This document shows positions 10,890-17,796 of a stretch of 31,048 nucleotides of DNA, piece by piece; position 1 is the first letter of the stretch, and every line of letters starts with the position of its first letter. Source of the DNA: Gammaproteobacteria bacterium. Lineage in GTDB: Bacteria; Pseudomonadota; Gammaproteobacteria; Xanthomonadales; Xanthomonadaceae. The position numbers and the translations under genes are program-made. The stretch is from contig JAUIJO010000004.1 in assembly GCA_030431185.1 (NCBI GenBank), forward strand, positions 1 to 31,048, read 5' to 3'. The notes beneath the pieces were generated by a model, which ran no database searches, was not told the origin of the DNA, and worked only from the letters and a program-made list of their open reading frames with translations.

Positions 10890-10952
10890 TCGCGAAGCAC
10901 GCCGGCCAGCACCTTGTTATCGTGAGGGGCCCGCCCCGGAAGAATCGCCCCG

Positions 10953-12332
10953 TTGCCGCGCCGCAGTCCATCCCCCGTTGAAGGCACCGACCTGCTGAGC
11001 GTCGACCGGGACGCCATGCGGCCATTGGCCGAGCGCATGCGCCCGGCCGTGATCGATGACATGGTCGGTCAGCGTCGCTTGCTGGCCGAAGGCAGTGCGC
11101 TGCGCCGGGCGATCGAATCCGGGCATGTCCACTCGATGATCCTGTGGGGACCGCCCGGCTGTGGGAAGACCACGCTCGCGCTGCTGCTGGCCCGCTATTC
11201 GGATGCGGAGTTCAAGGCGATCTCCGCCGTGCTGTCGGGGCTCCCGGAGGTGCGCAAGGTGCTGGCCGAGGCCGAGCACCGGTTCGCGGAAGGCCGCCGC
11301 ACCGTCCTGTTCGTCGACGAGGTGCACCGCTTCAACAAGGTCCAGCAGGATGCGTTCCTCCCGCACATCGAACGCGGCACGATCCTGTTCGTCGGCGCCA
11401 CCACCGAGAATCCGTCCTTCGAGCTGAATTCCGCGCTGCTGTCGCGCTGCCGGGTGCACGTGCTGGAAGCGGTGTCCGCCGAGGACATCGCCCTGGCCCT
11501 GCGGCAGGCGCTCGCCGATACCGGACGGGGGCTCGGGGGGCAGGACATCCGCGTCAGCGATGCCAACCTGTCCGAGATCGCGCGCGCGGCCGACGGCGAC
11601 GTCCGTCGCGCACTGACCCTGCTGGAGATCGCCGCCGAGCTGGCCCTCGAGGAGGGTGGCGAGATCACCGAAGCCACGCTGGTGCAGGTGCTTGCCGACC
11701 GAACCCGGCGCTTCGACAAGGGGGGCGAGCAGTTCTACGACCAGATATCCGCCCTGCACAAGTCCGTGCGCAGCTCCAACCCCGACGCGGCGCTCTACTG
11801 GTTGACGCGCATGCTCGATGGCGGCTGCGACCCGATCTACCTGGCGCGGCGCCTGACCCGGATGGCGGTCGAGGACATAGGCCTGGCGGATCCGCGCGCG
11901 TTGCAGATGGCGACCGATGCCTGGGATGCCTACGACCGCCTGGGCAGCCCGGAAGGCGAACTCGCACTGGCGCAACTGACGATTTACCTGGCCAGCACCG
12001 CGAAATCCAACGCCGCCTACGCCGCCTACAAGTCCGCCCGGCGCGACGTCGCCGAACATGGCACCCAGGACGTCCCCCTGCACCTGCGCAATGCGCCCAC
12101 GCGCCTGATGAAGTCCCTGGGGTATTCGAAGGGCTATCAGTACGACCACGACGCCGAAGGCGGCATCGCCCTGGACCAGACGGGTTTTCCCGATGCGATG
12201 GGGGAACGGGAGTACTACCAGCCTGTCGATCGCGGCATGGAGATCAAGCTGAAGGAAAAACTGGATCGCCTGCGCGCCGCGCGTGCCCAGGCGCGGTCGC
12301 GCCGCGATGGGGACGACCCCGCGCGACGCTGA
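10953..12332 (+). CDS. rarA: replication-associated recombination protein A (RarA/MgsA)
   Basis: A 459-residue AAA+ ATPase of the clamp-loader family that acts at stalled replication forks and binds SSB. Walker A GPPGCGKT lies at 66-73, Walker B LFVDEVHRFNK near 115, then GATTENPSFELNSALLSR (sensor and arginine-finger region). The C-terminal MgsA domain has LISALHKSVR-like ISALHKSVRSSNPDAALYW and VPLHLRNAPTRLMK. The TTG at 10953, with GGAAGA upstream, gives an N terminus of the length seen in E. coli; an ATG at 11016 would cut into MRPLAERMRP. The gene follows lolA by 63 bases. Confidence 0.94.
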   Translation: MPRRSPSPVEGTDLLSVDRDAMRPLAERMRPAVIDDMVGQRRLLAEGSALRRAIESGHVHSMILWGPPGCGKTTLALLLARYSDAEFKAISAVLSGLPEVRKVLAEAEHRFAEGRRTVLFVDEVHRFNKVQQDAFLPHIERGTILFVGATTENPSFELNSALLSRCRVHVLEAVSAEDIALALRQALADTGRGLGGQDIRVSDANLSEIARAADGDVRRALTLLEIAAELALEEGGEITEATLVQVLADRTRRFDKGGEQFYDQISALHKSVRSSNPDAALYWLTRMLDGGCDPIYLARRLTRMAVEDIGLADPRALQMATDAWDAYDRLGSPEGELALAQLTIYLASTAKSNAAYAAYKSARRDVAEHGTQDVPLHLRNAPTRLMKSLGYSKGYQYDHDAEGGIALDQTGFPDAMGEREYYQPVDRGMEIKLKEKLDRLRAARAQARSRRDGDDPARR

Positions 12333-12380
12333 CGCAGGCCGGGCACTGTCGCGCCGCGGCGGGCCTCGGAGGCCTCGCTC

Positions 12381-12695
12381 CTACTCCGTCACGCCATGCT
12401 CGACCGGCACCTGCCACCAGGCCAGTTCCAGGCCCTCGGTGGTGACACGCTCGAGCATTCGTCCCGCTTGGGCGACGTCGCCCACGAGCTCCACCACCAC
12501 CGGTTCCTCCCCGGCCAGCTCGAAGAAGCGCTGTTCGTGCATGCGACCGTCACGGCCGAAACCCGCCATGGCGCGAAAGGCCATCCCGCCCTCGAACCCG
12601 AGTTCCCGGCCCTGCGCGAGCAACCATTCGTGGATGGGCTGGCCGGCATGGTGGCGGTTCTCGTAGGTACGGAAACGCAGTGCGACCCCGCTCAT
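12381..12695 (-). CDS. DUF190 family protein
   Basis: A 104-residue cytoplasmic protein of the DUF190 type, with MSGVALRFRTYENRHHAGQP at the start and FFELAGEEPVVVELVGD later. Its ATG overlaps the crcB stop by four bases (ATGA at 12692-12695), so it is translationally coupled to the fluoride channel gene. DUF190 proteins are repeatedly found beside crcB and resemble PII-like ferredoxin folds. A regulatory or accessory role in fluoride efflux is likely but not shown. The start at 12695 is preferred over an upstream in-frame start because of this overlap. Confidence 0.8.
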   Translation of the reverse strand: MSGVALRFRTYENRHHAGQPIHEWLLAQGRELGFEGGMAFRAMAGFGRDGRMHEQRFFELAGEEPVVVELVGDVAQAGRMLERVTTEGLELAWWQVPVEHGVTE

Positions 12696-13102
12696 GTGCC
12701 CATGCCTCCGGGCAGCCCCGCGGCCCAGCGGACCATCACGATGCCAAGGAAGGTCGCCGCCAGCGATGCGACGACGTGGCTCGCAATGGTCAGGCAGGCC
12801 CATCCGGGTTCACCGCGAAGGAACTGGTCGACGGTTTCCCCCGAGAAGGTGGAGAAGGTGGTCAGGCCGCCGAGGAAACCCGTGGTGATCGCCAGGCGGA
12901 GCGCCGGGGACACGGTCTCGAAGTGTGCGAACAGCGCCATGGCCACGCCCATCAGCAGCCCGCCCAGTACGTTCGCGGCAAGCGTGCCGAGGGGCATGCT
13001 GGGGAACAGGGGGTTCATCGCCAGGCCCAGGCCCCAACGCGACAACGCGCCCAGTCCCGCACCCATGAAAATGGCCGCCGCCGACACCATGTCCAAGCGC
13101 AT
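12692..13102 (-). CDS. crcB: fluoride efflux channel CrcB (Fluc)
   Basis: An inner-membrane protein of up to 136 residues with four hydrophobic segments (AAAIFMGAGLGALSRWGLGL, LAANVLGGLLMGVAMALFAH, LAITTGFLGGLTTFSTFSGE and TIASHVVASLAATFLGIVMV). The signature GFLGGLTTFSTFS holds the central Na+ site and Phe box, and an N-terminal GALSRW Arg is present. Fluc forms dimers that let fluoride leave the cell. AGGAGG lies upstream, one base before the ATG at 13102 and seven bases before an in-frame TTG at 13096; the ATG at 13090 is also possible, so the exact start is open. It is co-transcribed with DUF190. Confidence 0.9.
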   Translation of the reverse strand: MRLDMVSAAAIFMGAGLGALSRWGLGLAMNPLFPSMPLGTLAANVLGGLLMGVAMALFAHFETVSPALRLAITTGFLGGLTTFSTFSGETVDQFLRGEPGWACLTIASHVVASLAATFLGIVMVRWAAGLPGGMGT

Positions 13103-13338
13103 CCCTCCTGTGGTCCATCGAAATTGGCGACATCGATGGTAGCGCAGCGTGGACCCGACCCGCTGGCGGCCGCGTCGGCCTGGCGACCCTGTGCACAAGC
13201 GCGGCCTGCGTGGACCGGCGACGCCGCGACCGTTCGCCGGCGCGGTGGCCGGAAACGCCGGTTCAGCCGATGAGCGGTTGTCAATAAACGTAATTTTAAC
13301 TTCAGTGCCCATTCGCGACTAACAAATGAAATGCAAAC

Positions 13339-13352
13339 GTGACCGGCGTCAC
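13339..13352 (+). promoter_or_regulatory. CRP/Clp-type palindrome upstream of the amyloid-like locus
   Basis: GTGA-CCGGCG-TCAC is a perfect two-fold symmetric core of the CRP-family consensus TGTGA-N6-TCACA; only the outermost bases differ. It is centred about 58 bases before the ATG at 13404, within an AT-richer stretch (13280-13360). The 300-base gap between crcB (start 13102) and this gene holds nothing else that I can call, apart from the crcB 5' region. In Xanthomonadaceae the CRP homologue Clp responds to cyclic-di-GMP and controls surface and biofilm genes, which would fit a locus for extracellular fibres. Confidence 0.5.
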
Positions 13353-13403
13353 TTTTTAGCGCCATCCCCTGGGCGTTAGAGGGACACACAAGGAGAGCAG
13401 ATC

Positions 13404-14516
13404 ATGTGCATTCGAAAGACTCTGATCGCGTCTGCGGTCTTGGTGGGGCTGGGCTTCACGGGACAGGCATTCGCACAGGCAAGCAATACCGAGAACGGAC
13501 CCGGACAGAACCTCCAGGTCGCCATCGACGTCGATCTCGACGACAACTCCGACAACAGCGACAACAGCACCGGTGACAACCGCGACAACGCGGGCGCAGC
13601 GGGTGCCGCGGGTATCGGTACCGCGGCCGCCAACAACGGCGGCAGCGCGTCGACAAGTCTCAACAACTCCTTCAACACCAGCACGGCGGTCGCCGAGACC
13701 ACGCTCAATGGCAGCGTGTCGGGCGTGAGCGTACAGGACATCGGCAACGCCGCCCGCAACTGGGGCAACGCCGGTGGTGGGGCCGGCGGTGCCGGCGGCA
13801 ATGGCAACGGCGGTCGCGGCAATGGCGGCGACGGCAACGGCGCACGCGGTGCCGACGGCGGCGGCTCGATCGCCCTGGGCGGCAGCGGCGGCGACGCCGG
13901 TAGCGCGAGCGGCGACGCCGGCGCGGCCAACCTGGCCGGCGGCGGCGATGGCCTCGGCGCAGGCCTTGGCGCGAGCGGCGACGGCGCGAACGGCGGCGAC
14001 GCCGGTAGTGGCGGCGACGGCGCGGGCCTCGGGCTTGGCCTGGGACTGGGCCTGGCCGGCAACAACGGCGGCAGCGACTCGGGTACCGGCACTGGCACCG
14101 GCACGGCCGGCGACGGCGGTGACGGCGGCGCGGGTGGCACCGCGGGCGACGGCATGGGCAGCGGCACCGGCTCCGGCGGTGCGGGCTCCACCGGCGCGGC
14201 CACCGCGAGCAGCGGTGACAGCAGCGCCACCGGCGGCAACGCCGGCAACGTGGCGTCGACCGCTGGCGACGGCGGCGATGGCGGCGATGGCATGGGTGGC
14301 GACGGCATGGGTGGCGCAGGCGCCGGTGGCGCGGGCGCATCCGGTGGCGCGGGTGGCTCCGTGGCCAACAGCGCCGGTACGTTCAATGCATCGAACTACA
14401 TGACCAGCGTCGGCCAGAACGCGGCAGGCATCACCATCGCCGCGCAGAGCAGTGGCCATGCCTCGCTCATCCAGCAGGGCATCACGGTCCAGGCCAACCT
14501 GACGGTCGGCCCGTAA
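13404..14516 (+). CDS. secreted glycine-rich repeat protein, candidate amyloid or fibre subunit
   Basis: A 370-residue protein with a Sec signal peptide (LIASAVLVGLGFTGQAFA, cut before QASN). An Asp/Asn-rich N-terminal stretch (residues ~45-65), a Ser/Thr/Asn-rich section, then ~230 residues dominated by Gly, Ala, Asp, Asn and Ser in GG-x and GDGG patterns. The C-terminal end (342-370) is non-repetitive with regular Gln/Ser/Gly spacing (AQSSGHASLIQQGITV). The ATG has AGGAG eight bases upstream. It is first in a five-gene run with a C39-like peptidase and an outer-membrane pore, similar in layout to fap operons where the main subunits precede fapD. No enzyme motif is present. Sequence-level homology to FapB/FapC is not shown. 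Confidence 0.7.
   Translation: MCIRKTLIASAVLVGLGFTGQAFAQASNTENGPGQNLQVAIDVDLDDNSDNSDNSTGDNRDNAGAAGAAGIGTAAANNGGSASTSLNNSFNTSTAVAETTLNGSVSGVSVQDIGNAARNWGNAGGGAGGAGGNGNGGRGNGGDGNGARGADGGGSIALGGSGGDAGSASGDAGAANLAGGGDGLGAGLGASGDGANGGDAGSGGDGAGLGLGLGLGLAGNNGGSDSGTGTGTGTAGDGGDGGAGGTAGDGMGSGTGSGGAGSTGAATASSGDSSATGGNAGNVASTAGDGGDGGDGMGGDGMGGAGAGGAGASGGAGGSVANSAGTFNASNYMTSVGQNAAGITIAAQSSGHASLIQQGITVQANLTVGP
13765..14370 (+). repeat. low-complexity glycine-coding repeat tract
   Basis: Imperfect short repeats built on GGCGGCGAC, GGCGGTGCC and GGCACCGG units encode the Gly/Ala/Asp-rich body of the secreted protein. The units vary in order and spacing; such tracts can change length by slippage or recombination. 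It gives long open but meaningless frames on the opposite strand. Confidence 0.8.
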
Positions 14517-14526
14517 CCTGGCTCGG

Positions 14527-14554
14527 GGACATGCCGGAGTGGCCCGGCATGTCC
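14527..14554 (+). terminator. strong hairpin after the glycine-rich gene, partial terminator or mRNA stabiliser
   Basis: A perfect 11-bp stem (GGACATGCCGG / CCGGCATGTCC) with a six-base loop starts 10 bases after the TAA stop. It is followed by TCTTC, not a full T run. Placed between the subunit gene and the rest of the run, it could reduce downstream transcription or protect the subunit message. The rest of the 138-base gap holds GC-rich inverted CCCGGG repeats and the AGGAG of the next gene. Confidence 0.6.
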
Positions 14555-14654
14555 TCTTCGATGCCCGGGAAAGTCCCGCTGCCCCCGGGCGGCGGGCACG
14601 GGGGGTGGGATCCCGGGCCTGCACGGACACGCACGAACCGAGGAGCAGAAGGTG

Positions 14655-15071
14655 ATGCACACGTTCCAACCCGGCAGGCGGGCCGTCGTGGCACTGGCCA
14701 TCGGCCTGGCCTGCATTCCACTTGCACACGCCGGTCCCCCGGGGCCGTCGGACCCGCCCGCCCCGGCGGCGATGCCCGCCACGTCCGCCCATGACGCAAC
14801 GCAGACGCCGACGGTGCCCGCGTGGCAGCCCGTGGCGCTCTCGCAACTCGACGGCCTGCGTGGCGGCGACGGTGCCGAGAGCAACGTACTCATCGACGGA
14901 CTCGTCGACGGCAACACCGCCGAGAACATCGAAACCGGCGACAACCTGCTCGGCGGCGGCGCGTTCGGCCATGCCAGCGGCATCAACACCGTGATCCAGA
15001 ACAGCGGCAGCAACGTCCTGATCCAGTCGGGCACCGCGGTCAGCGTGCAATTCTCGAGCCCCACGCCGTGA
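14655..15071 (+). CDS. small exported protein with LDGLRGG motif, candidate minor fibre component
   Basis: A 138-residue protein I cannot assign to a named family. It has a Sec signal peptide (AVVALAIGLACIPLAHA), a Pro-rich linker (27-55), then the motif WQPVALSQLDGLRGG at 57-71. The C-terminal part (GINTVIQNSGSNVLIQSGTA, 109-128) resembles in spacing the end of the glycine-rich protein and the N/Q/G rhythm of curli- or Fap-type strands. The ATG at 14655 (not the overlapping GTG at 14652) has AGGAG nine bases upstream. Its stop overlaps the start of the C39 peptidase gene by four bases, so they are coupled. The C-terminal resemblance suggests a nucleator or minor subunit. Confidence 0.65.
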   Translation: MHTFQPGRRAVVALAIGLACIPLAHAGPPGPSDPPAPAAMPATSAHDATQTPTVPAWQPVALSQLDGLRGGDGAESNVLIDGLVDGNTAENIETGDNLLGGGAFGHASGINTVIQNSGSNVLIQSGTAVSVQFSSPTP

Positions 15072-15769
15072 AACCGGGGCCGCGGACCTGGATGTGCTCG
15101 GCCTGCATGGCGCTGGCGATCGTTGCGCCGGCGATGGCCCTGGCCTCGAGCACCGAGGTGCGGGTCCCGAATGGCGGCAACTACACCCTGCGCGTGACCA
15201 GCCTCAAGGAAGCGCGTTTCAAGACCACCATCCCGCAACAATACGACTTCAGTTGCGGCTCGGCGGCGACGGCGACCCTGCTGACCTACCAGTACGGGCA
15301 TGCGGTCTCGGAGGAAGACGTCTTCGTGCGCATGTACACCCATGGCGACCAGGACAAGATCCGCGCCGAGGGGTTCTCGCTGCTGGACATGCGCCGCTAC
15401 CTGGCGACCATGGGCTACGAAGCCGATGGCTTCGAACTGCCCCTGGAGAAGCTGGAAGAGGAGGGGATTCCCGCGATCGTGTTGTTGAACGACCGGGGAT
15501 ACCGGCATTTCGTCGTGGTCAAGGGCCTGCGCAACGGCCGCGTGCTGTTGGGCGACCCCGCGCGCGGTACCCGCGCCATGCCCCGCTCGCGCTTCGAGGC
15601 GCTGTGGGACAACCGGGTGCTGTTCGTGGTCCATAGCCACCGCTCGCTGGCGCGATTCAACCAGGGCGCCGACTGGCGCACCGCGCCGCCGGCCCCCCTG
15701 AGTACCGGCGTGCAGCGCGACGGCCTTCGCAACGTGACCGTGCCTCGGCGCGGGCCCGGGGATATCTAG
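15068..15769 (+). CDS. exported C39-like cysteine peptidase (FapD-like)
   Basis: A 233-residue protein with a signal peptide (CSACMALAIVAPAMALA), hence probably periplasmic. A C39-type peptidase domain covers about 45-195: the QQYDFSCGSAATATLL block with Gln58 and Cys63, His147 in YRHFVVVKG, and Asp163 in LLGDPARG, so a complete catalytic set is visible. C39 domains usually cut after double-glycine leaders in bacteriocin transporters; a stand-alone exported form occurs as FapD in Pseudomonas fap operons. The GTG start at 15068 overlaps the previous stop (GTGA); an ATG at 15092 would remove most of the n-region. Its targets may be the LDGxRGG motifs of its two neighbours. Confidence 0.8.
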   Translation: MKPGPRTWMCSACMALAIVAPAMALASSTEVRVPNGGNYTLRVTSLKEARFKTTIPQQYDFSCGSAATATLLTYQYGHAVSEEDVFVRMYTHGDQDKIRAEGFSLLDMRRYLATMGYEADGFELPLEKLEEEGIPAIVLLNDRGYRHFVVVKGLRNGRVLLGDPARGTRAMPRSRFEALWDNRVLFVVHSHRSLARFNQGADWRTAPPAPLSTGVQRDGLRNVTVPRRGPGDI

Positions 15770-15772
15770 GCC

Positions 15773-16303
15773 ATGGCGCGCCTCTCCCTGCACCCCGGCA
15801 TCCCCACGGCCTGCATCGCACTGGCCCTGCTATGCGCCCCGGCCGCGGCCGCACCGCCGTCGGGCGCCCCGGATGCCCCGGGACCCGCTGGCCTGGGTCG
15901 CGAGTGGACGCCGATCGACCCGCAACGGCTGGACGGCATACGGGGCGGCTTCCAGTTGCCCGGTGGTCCGTTGCTGGCGTTCGGCATCGAGCGCCTGGTC
16001 CACGTCAACGGCGCCCTCGTCGCGCAGTCGTCGGTGCGCATCCCCGACATCGCCAACATCACGCCGGAGCAGGCCCGGGCGCTCGCCGATTTCAATCGCG
16101 GCCTCATCGTCCAGACAGGCGAGGGCAACCGCGTGGTCACCGGCGCCGGCGGAGGCGCGCTGGTCATCCAGAACAGCCTCGACGACCAGCGGATCAATGC
16201 CGTCACCCGGCTCGACGTCAGCGTCGACACCCTGGGTATCTACAAGGCCCTCAACTTCAACGACGCGCTCGTCGACGCGCAGATGGGCGCGCTGGGACGA
16301 TGA
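15773..16303 (+). CDS. small exported protein with LDGIRGG motif (FapE-position protein)
   Basis: A 176-residue protein of unknown family. It has a signal peptide (TACIALALLCAPAAAA) and WTPIDPQRLDGIRGG at 45-59, which is the same motif as in the protein encoded upstream of the peptidase. The section IERLVHVNGALVAQSSVRIP, then ALVIQNSLDDQRI and a C-terminal helix-like end follow. No Cys pair is seen after the signal peptide. It starts three bases after the C39 stop and is weakly preceded by a ribosome site. Its place between the C39 peptidase and the barrel matches fapE, but sequence homology is not evident. A structural or assembly role is inferred from position only. Confidence 0.65.
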   Translation: MARLSLHPGIPTACIALALLCAPAAAAPPSGAPDAPGPAGLGREWTPIDPQRLDGIRGGFQLPGGPLLAFGIERLVHVNGALVAQSSVRIPDIANITPEQARALADFNRGLIVQTGEGNRVVTGAGGGALVIQNSLDDQRINAVTRLDVSVDTLGIYKALNFNDALVDAQMGALGR

Positions 16304-16337
16304 GCCACGCTCCCATCACTCGCAAGGAAGGTCACGG

Positions 16338-17672
16338 ATGAAAGGGATGTCGCGCAATCCCCCGCCATTGCACGTGGCCATCTACATGGCGCTCCTCGCA
16401 TGGACGCCCATGGGCTCGATGGCCCAGGAGGCGACGGACAGTGCATCGCGCCTGCAGGCCTTGCAGGACCAGATCAACGCCGAACGTCGCGAACTCAACG
16501 ACATGCGCGAAGCGCTGCAGCAACGCCAGCAGAACATCGAGGCCCTGCAGCGTGCGCTGGACGACGAGATACTGGGCAACGCGCGCGGCCGCGGCGTAGC
16601 TTCCACGGCGACGCTGGGCACCCTCGATGCGATGGATGCCGGCGCGCCCGCGCAGGTCGCGGACGCAAGCGCTCAGGCACCCCAGCCGGTCGGGCAGGCG
16701 CCCGAAGCCGACACCCGCCCGCCGGAAGTCGCGCAGATCTTCGACCAGCCCGGCGTGCTCACGCCCGCGCGGAACTTCATCCTTGAGCCCTCGGTCCAGT
16801 ACGGCTATTACGCCAACGACCGCGTCGCGCTGGTCGGCTACACGGTGATCCCCGCGATCCTGATCGGCCTGATCGACGTGCGGCAGGTCAAGACCACGAC
16901 GACGGTCGCCACGCTCACCGGCCGCTATGGAATCACGAACCGTCTCGAGGTCGAGGCCAAGGTGCCCTACGTATACGCACACAGCGATACCGTCAGCCGC
17001 GAGATCTTCACCGGTTCCGCGCAGGACAACGTGTTCAATGCGCAGGGCAAGGGCATGGGCGACATCGAGGCCACCCTGCGCTACCAGATCAACCAGGGCG
17101 CGGCCGACAAGCCGTTCTATATCGGCTGGCTGCGTTACAAGAGCCGCTCCGGTCGCGATCCCTTCGAGGTGATCACCGACTGCGTGACCCGCTGCGTGGC
17201 CAATGCTACGGGCACCGGCCTGCCCCTGGACCTGCCGACAGGCAGTGGCTTCGAGGCGATCCAGCCCGGCGTGACCTGGCTGTTCCCGTCCGACCCCGTG
17301 GTGTTCTTCGGCACGCTCAGCTACCTGCACAACCTCAAGCGCGACAACGTGTCGCGGACCGTGCTCGGCGGGCAGACCGAGGAACTGGGCGAGATCGATG
17401 CCGGCGACATCATCGGCCTCAACCTGGGCATGGGTCTGGCTCTCAACGAGAAGGCCTCGATCAGCATCGGTTACGACCACAACGTCGTCGACCGCACCCA
17501 GCAGAACGGCGAGGACCTGCCCGGTTCCGTGCGCCTGAACCTGGGAACGCTGCTGCTCGGTGGCACCTACCGCTACAACGACCATGTCTCCCTCAACGTC
17601 GTCGTCGGCGCCGGACTCACCCGCGACACCCCCGACCTCAGCCTGACCGCCCGCGTGCCGATCACCTTCTGA
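16338..17672 (+). CDS. outer-membrane beta-barrel with N-terminal coiled coil (FapF-like secretion pore)
   Basis: A 444-residue protein with a signal peptide ending near GSMAQ (26-30). Residues ~34-78 form a strong heptad coiled coil (SASRLQALQDQINAERRELN, then DMREALQQRQQNIEALQ). A low-complexity Ala/Pro linker runs to ~130, then a region of alternating beta strands to the C-terminal RVPITF, which ends in Phe as barrels for BAM do. A short coiled coil before a barrel is the layout of FapF, the trimeric pore that exports Fap amyloid subunits. AAGGAAGG precedes the ATG by six bases. It is the last gene of the five-gene run. Confidence 0.7.
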   Translation: MKGMSRNPPPLHVAIYMALLAWTPMGSMAQEATDSASRLQALQDQINAERRELNDMREALQQRQQNIEALQRALDDEILGNARGRGVASTATLGTLDAMDAGAPAQVADASAQAPQPVGQAPEADTRPPEVAQIFDQPGVLTPARNFILEPSVQYGYYANDRVALVGYTVIPAILIGLIDVRQVKTTTTVATLTGRYGITNRLEVEAKVPYVYAHSDTVSREIFTGSAQDNVFNAQGKGMGDIEATLRYQINQGAADKPFYIGWLRYKSRSGRDPFEVITDCVTRCVANATGTGLPLDLPTGSGFEAIQPGVTWLFPSDPVVFFGTLSYLHNLKRDNVSRTVLGGQTEELGEIDAGDIIGLNLGMGLALNEKASISIGYDHNVVDRTQQNGEDLPGSVRLNLGTLLLGGTYRYNDHVSLNVVVGAGLTRDTPDLSLTARVPITF

Positions 17673-17796
17673 TCCGTGCGCCCCGCCACGCGCACCGGGG
17701 CGGGAAGGGCGACGACTCCGATATGATGAGCCCTGGCCAAGCCAGCGCCCCTGCGCGCCGGTTGGCATCCATGACATTCGGGAAGGGCGACCCACA

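Noticed and set aside
13103..13400. Fluoride riboswitch before crcB
   Set aside because: I could not find the expected motif on the minus strand. There is only a short CCATCGA/TCGATGG inverted repeat (about 13116-13140).
13404..14516. PE_PGRS-like mycobacterial protein
   Set aside because: Gly-rich composition is similar, but there is a Sec signal peptide, no PE domain, and the neighbours and host are gammaproteobacterial.
13356..15050. Long Ala/Gly/Val or Arg/Cys-rich minus-strand frames opposite the glycine-rich gene
   Set aside because: They arise from the GC-rich repeats. The plus-strand frame has a signal peptide, ribosome site and sensible neighbours.
17673..17796. Terminator or promoter in the gap before plpD
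   Set aside because: A CGCCCCG/CGGGGCG inverted repeat and a TATGAT at 17722 are present, but there is no T run and no -35, so neither was called.
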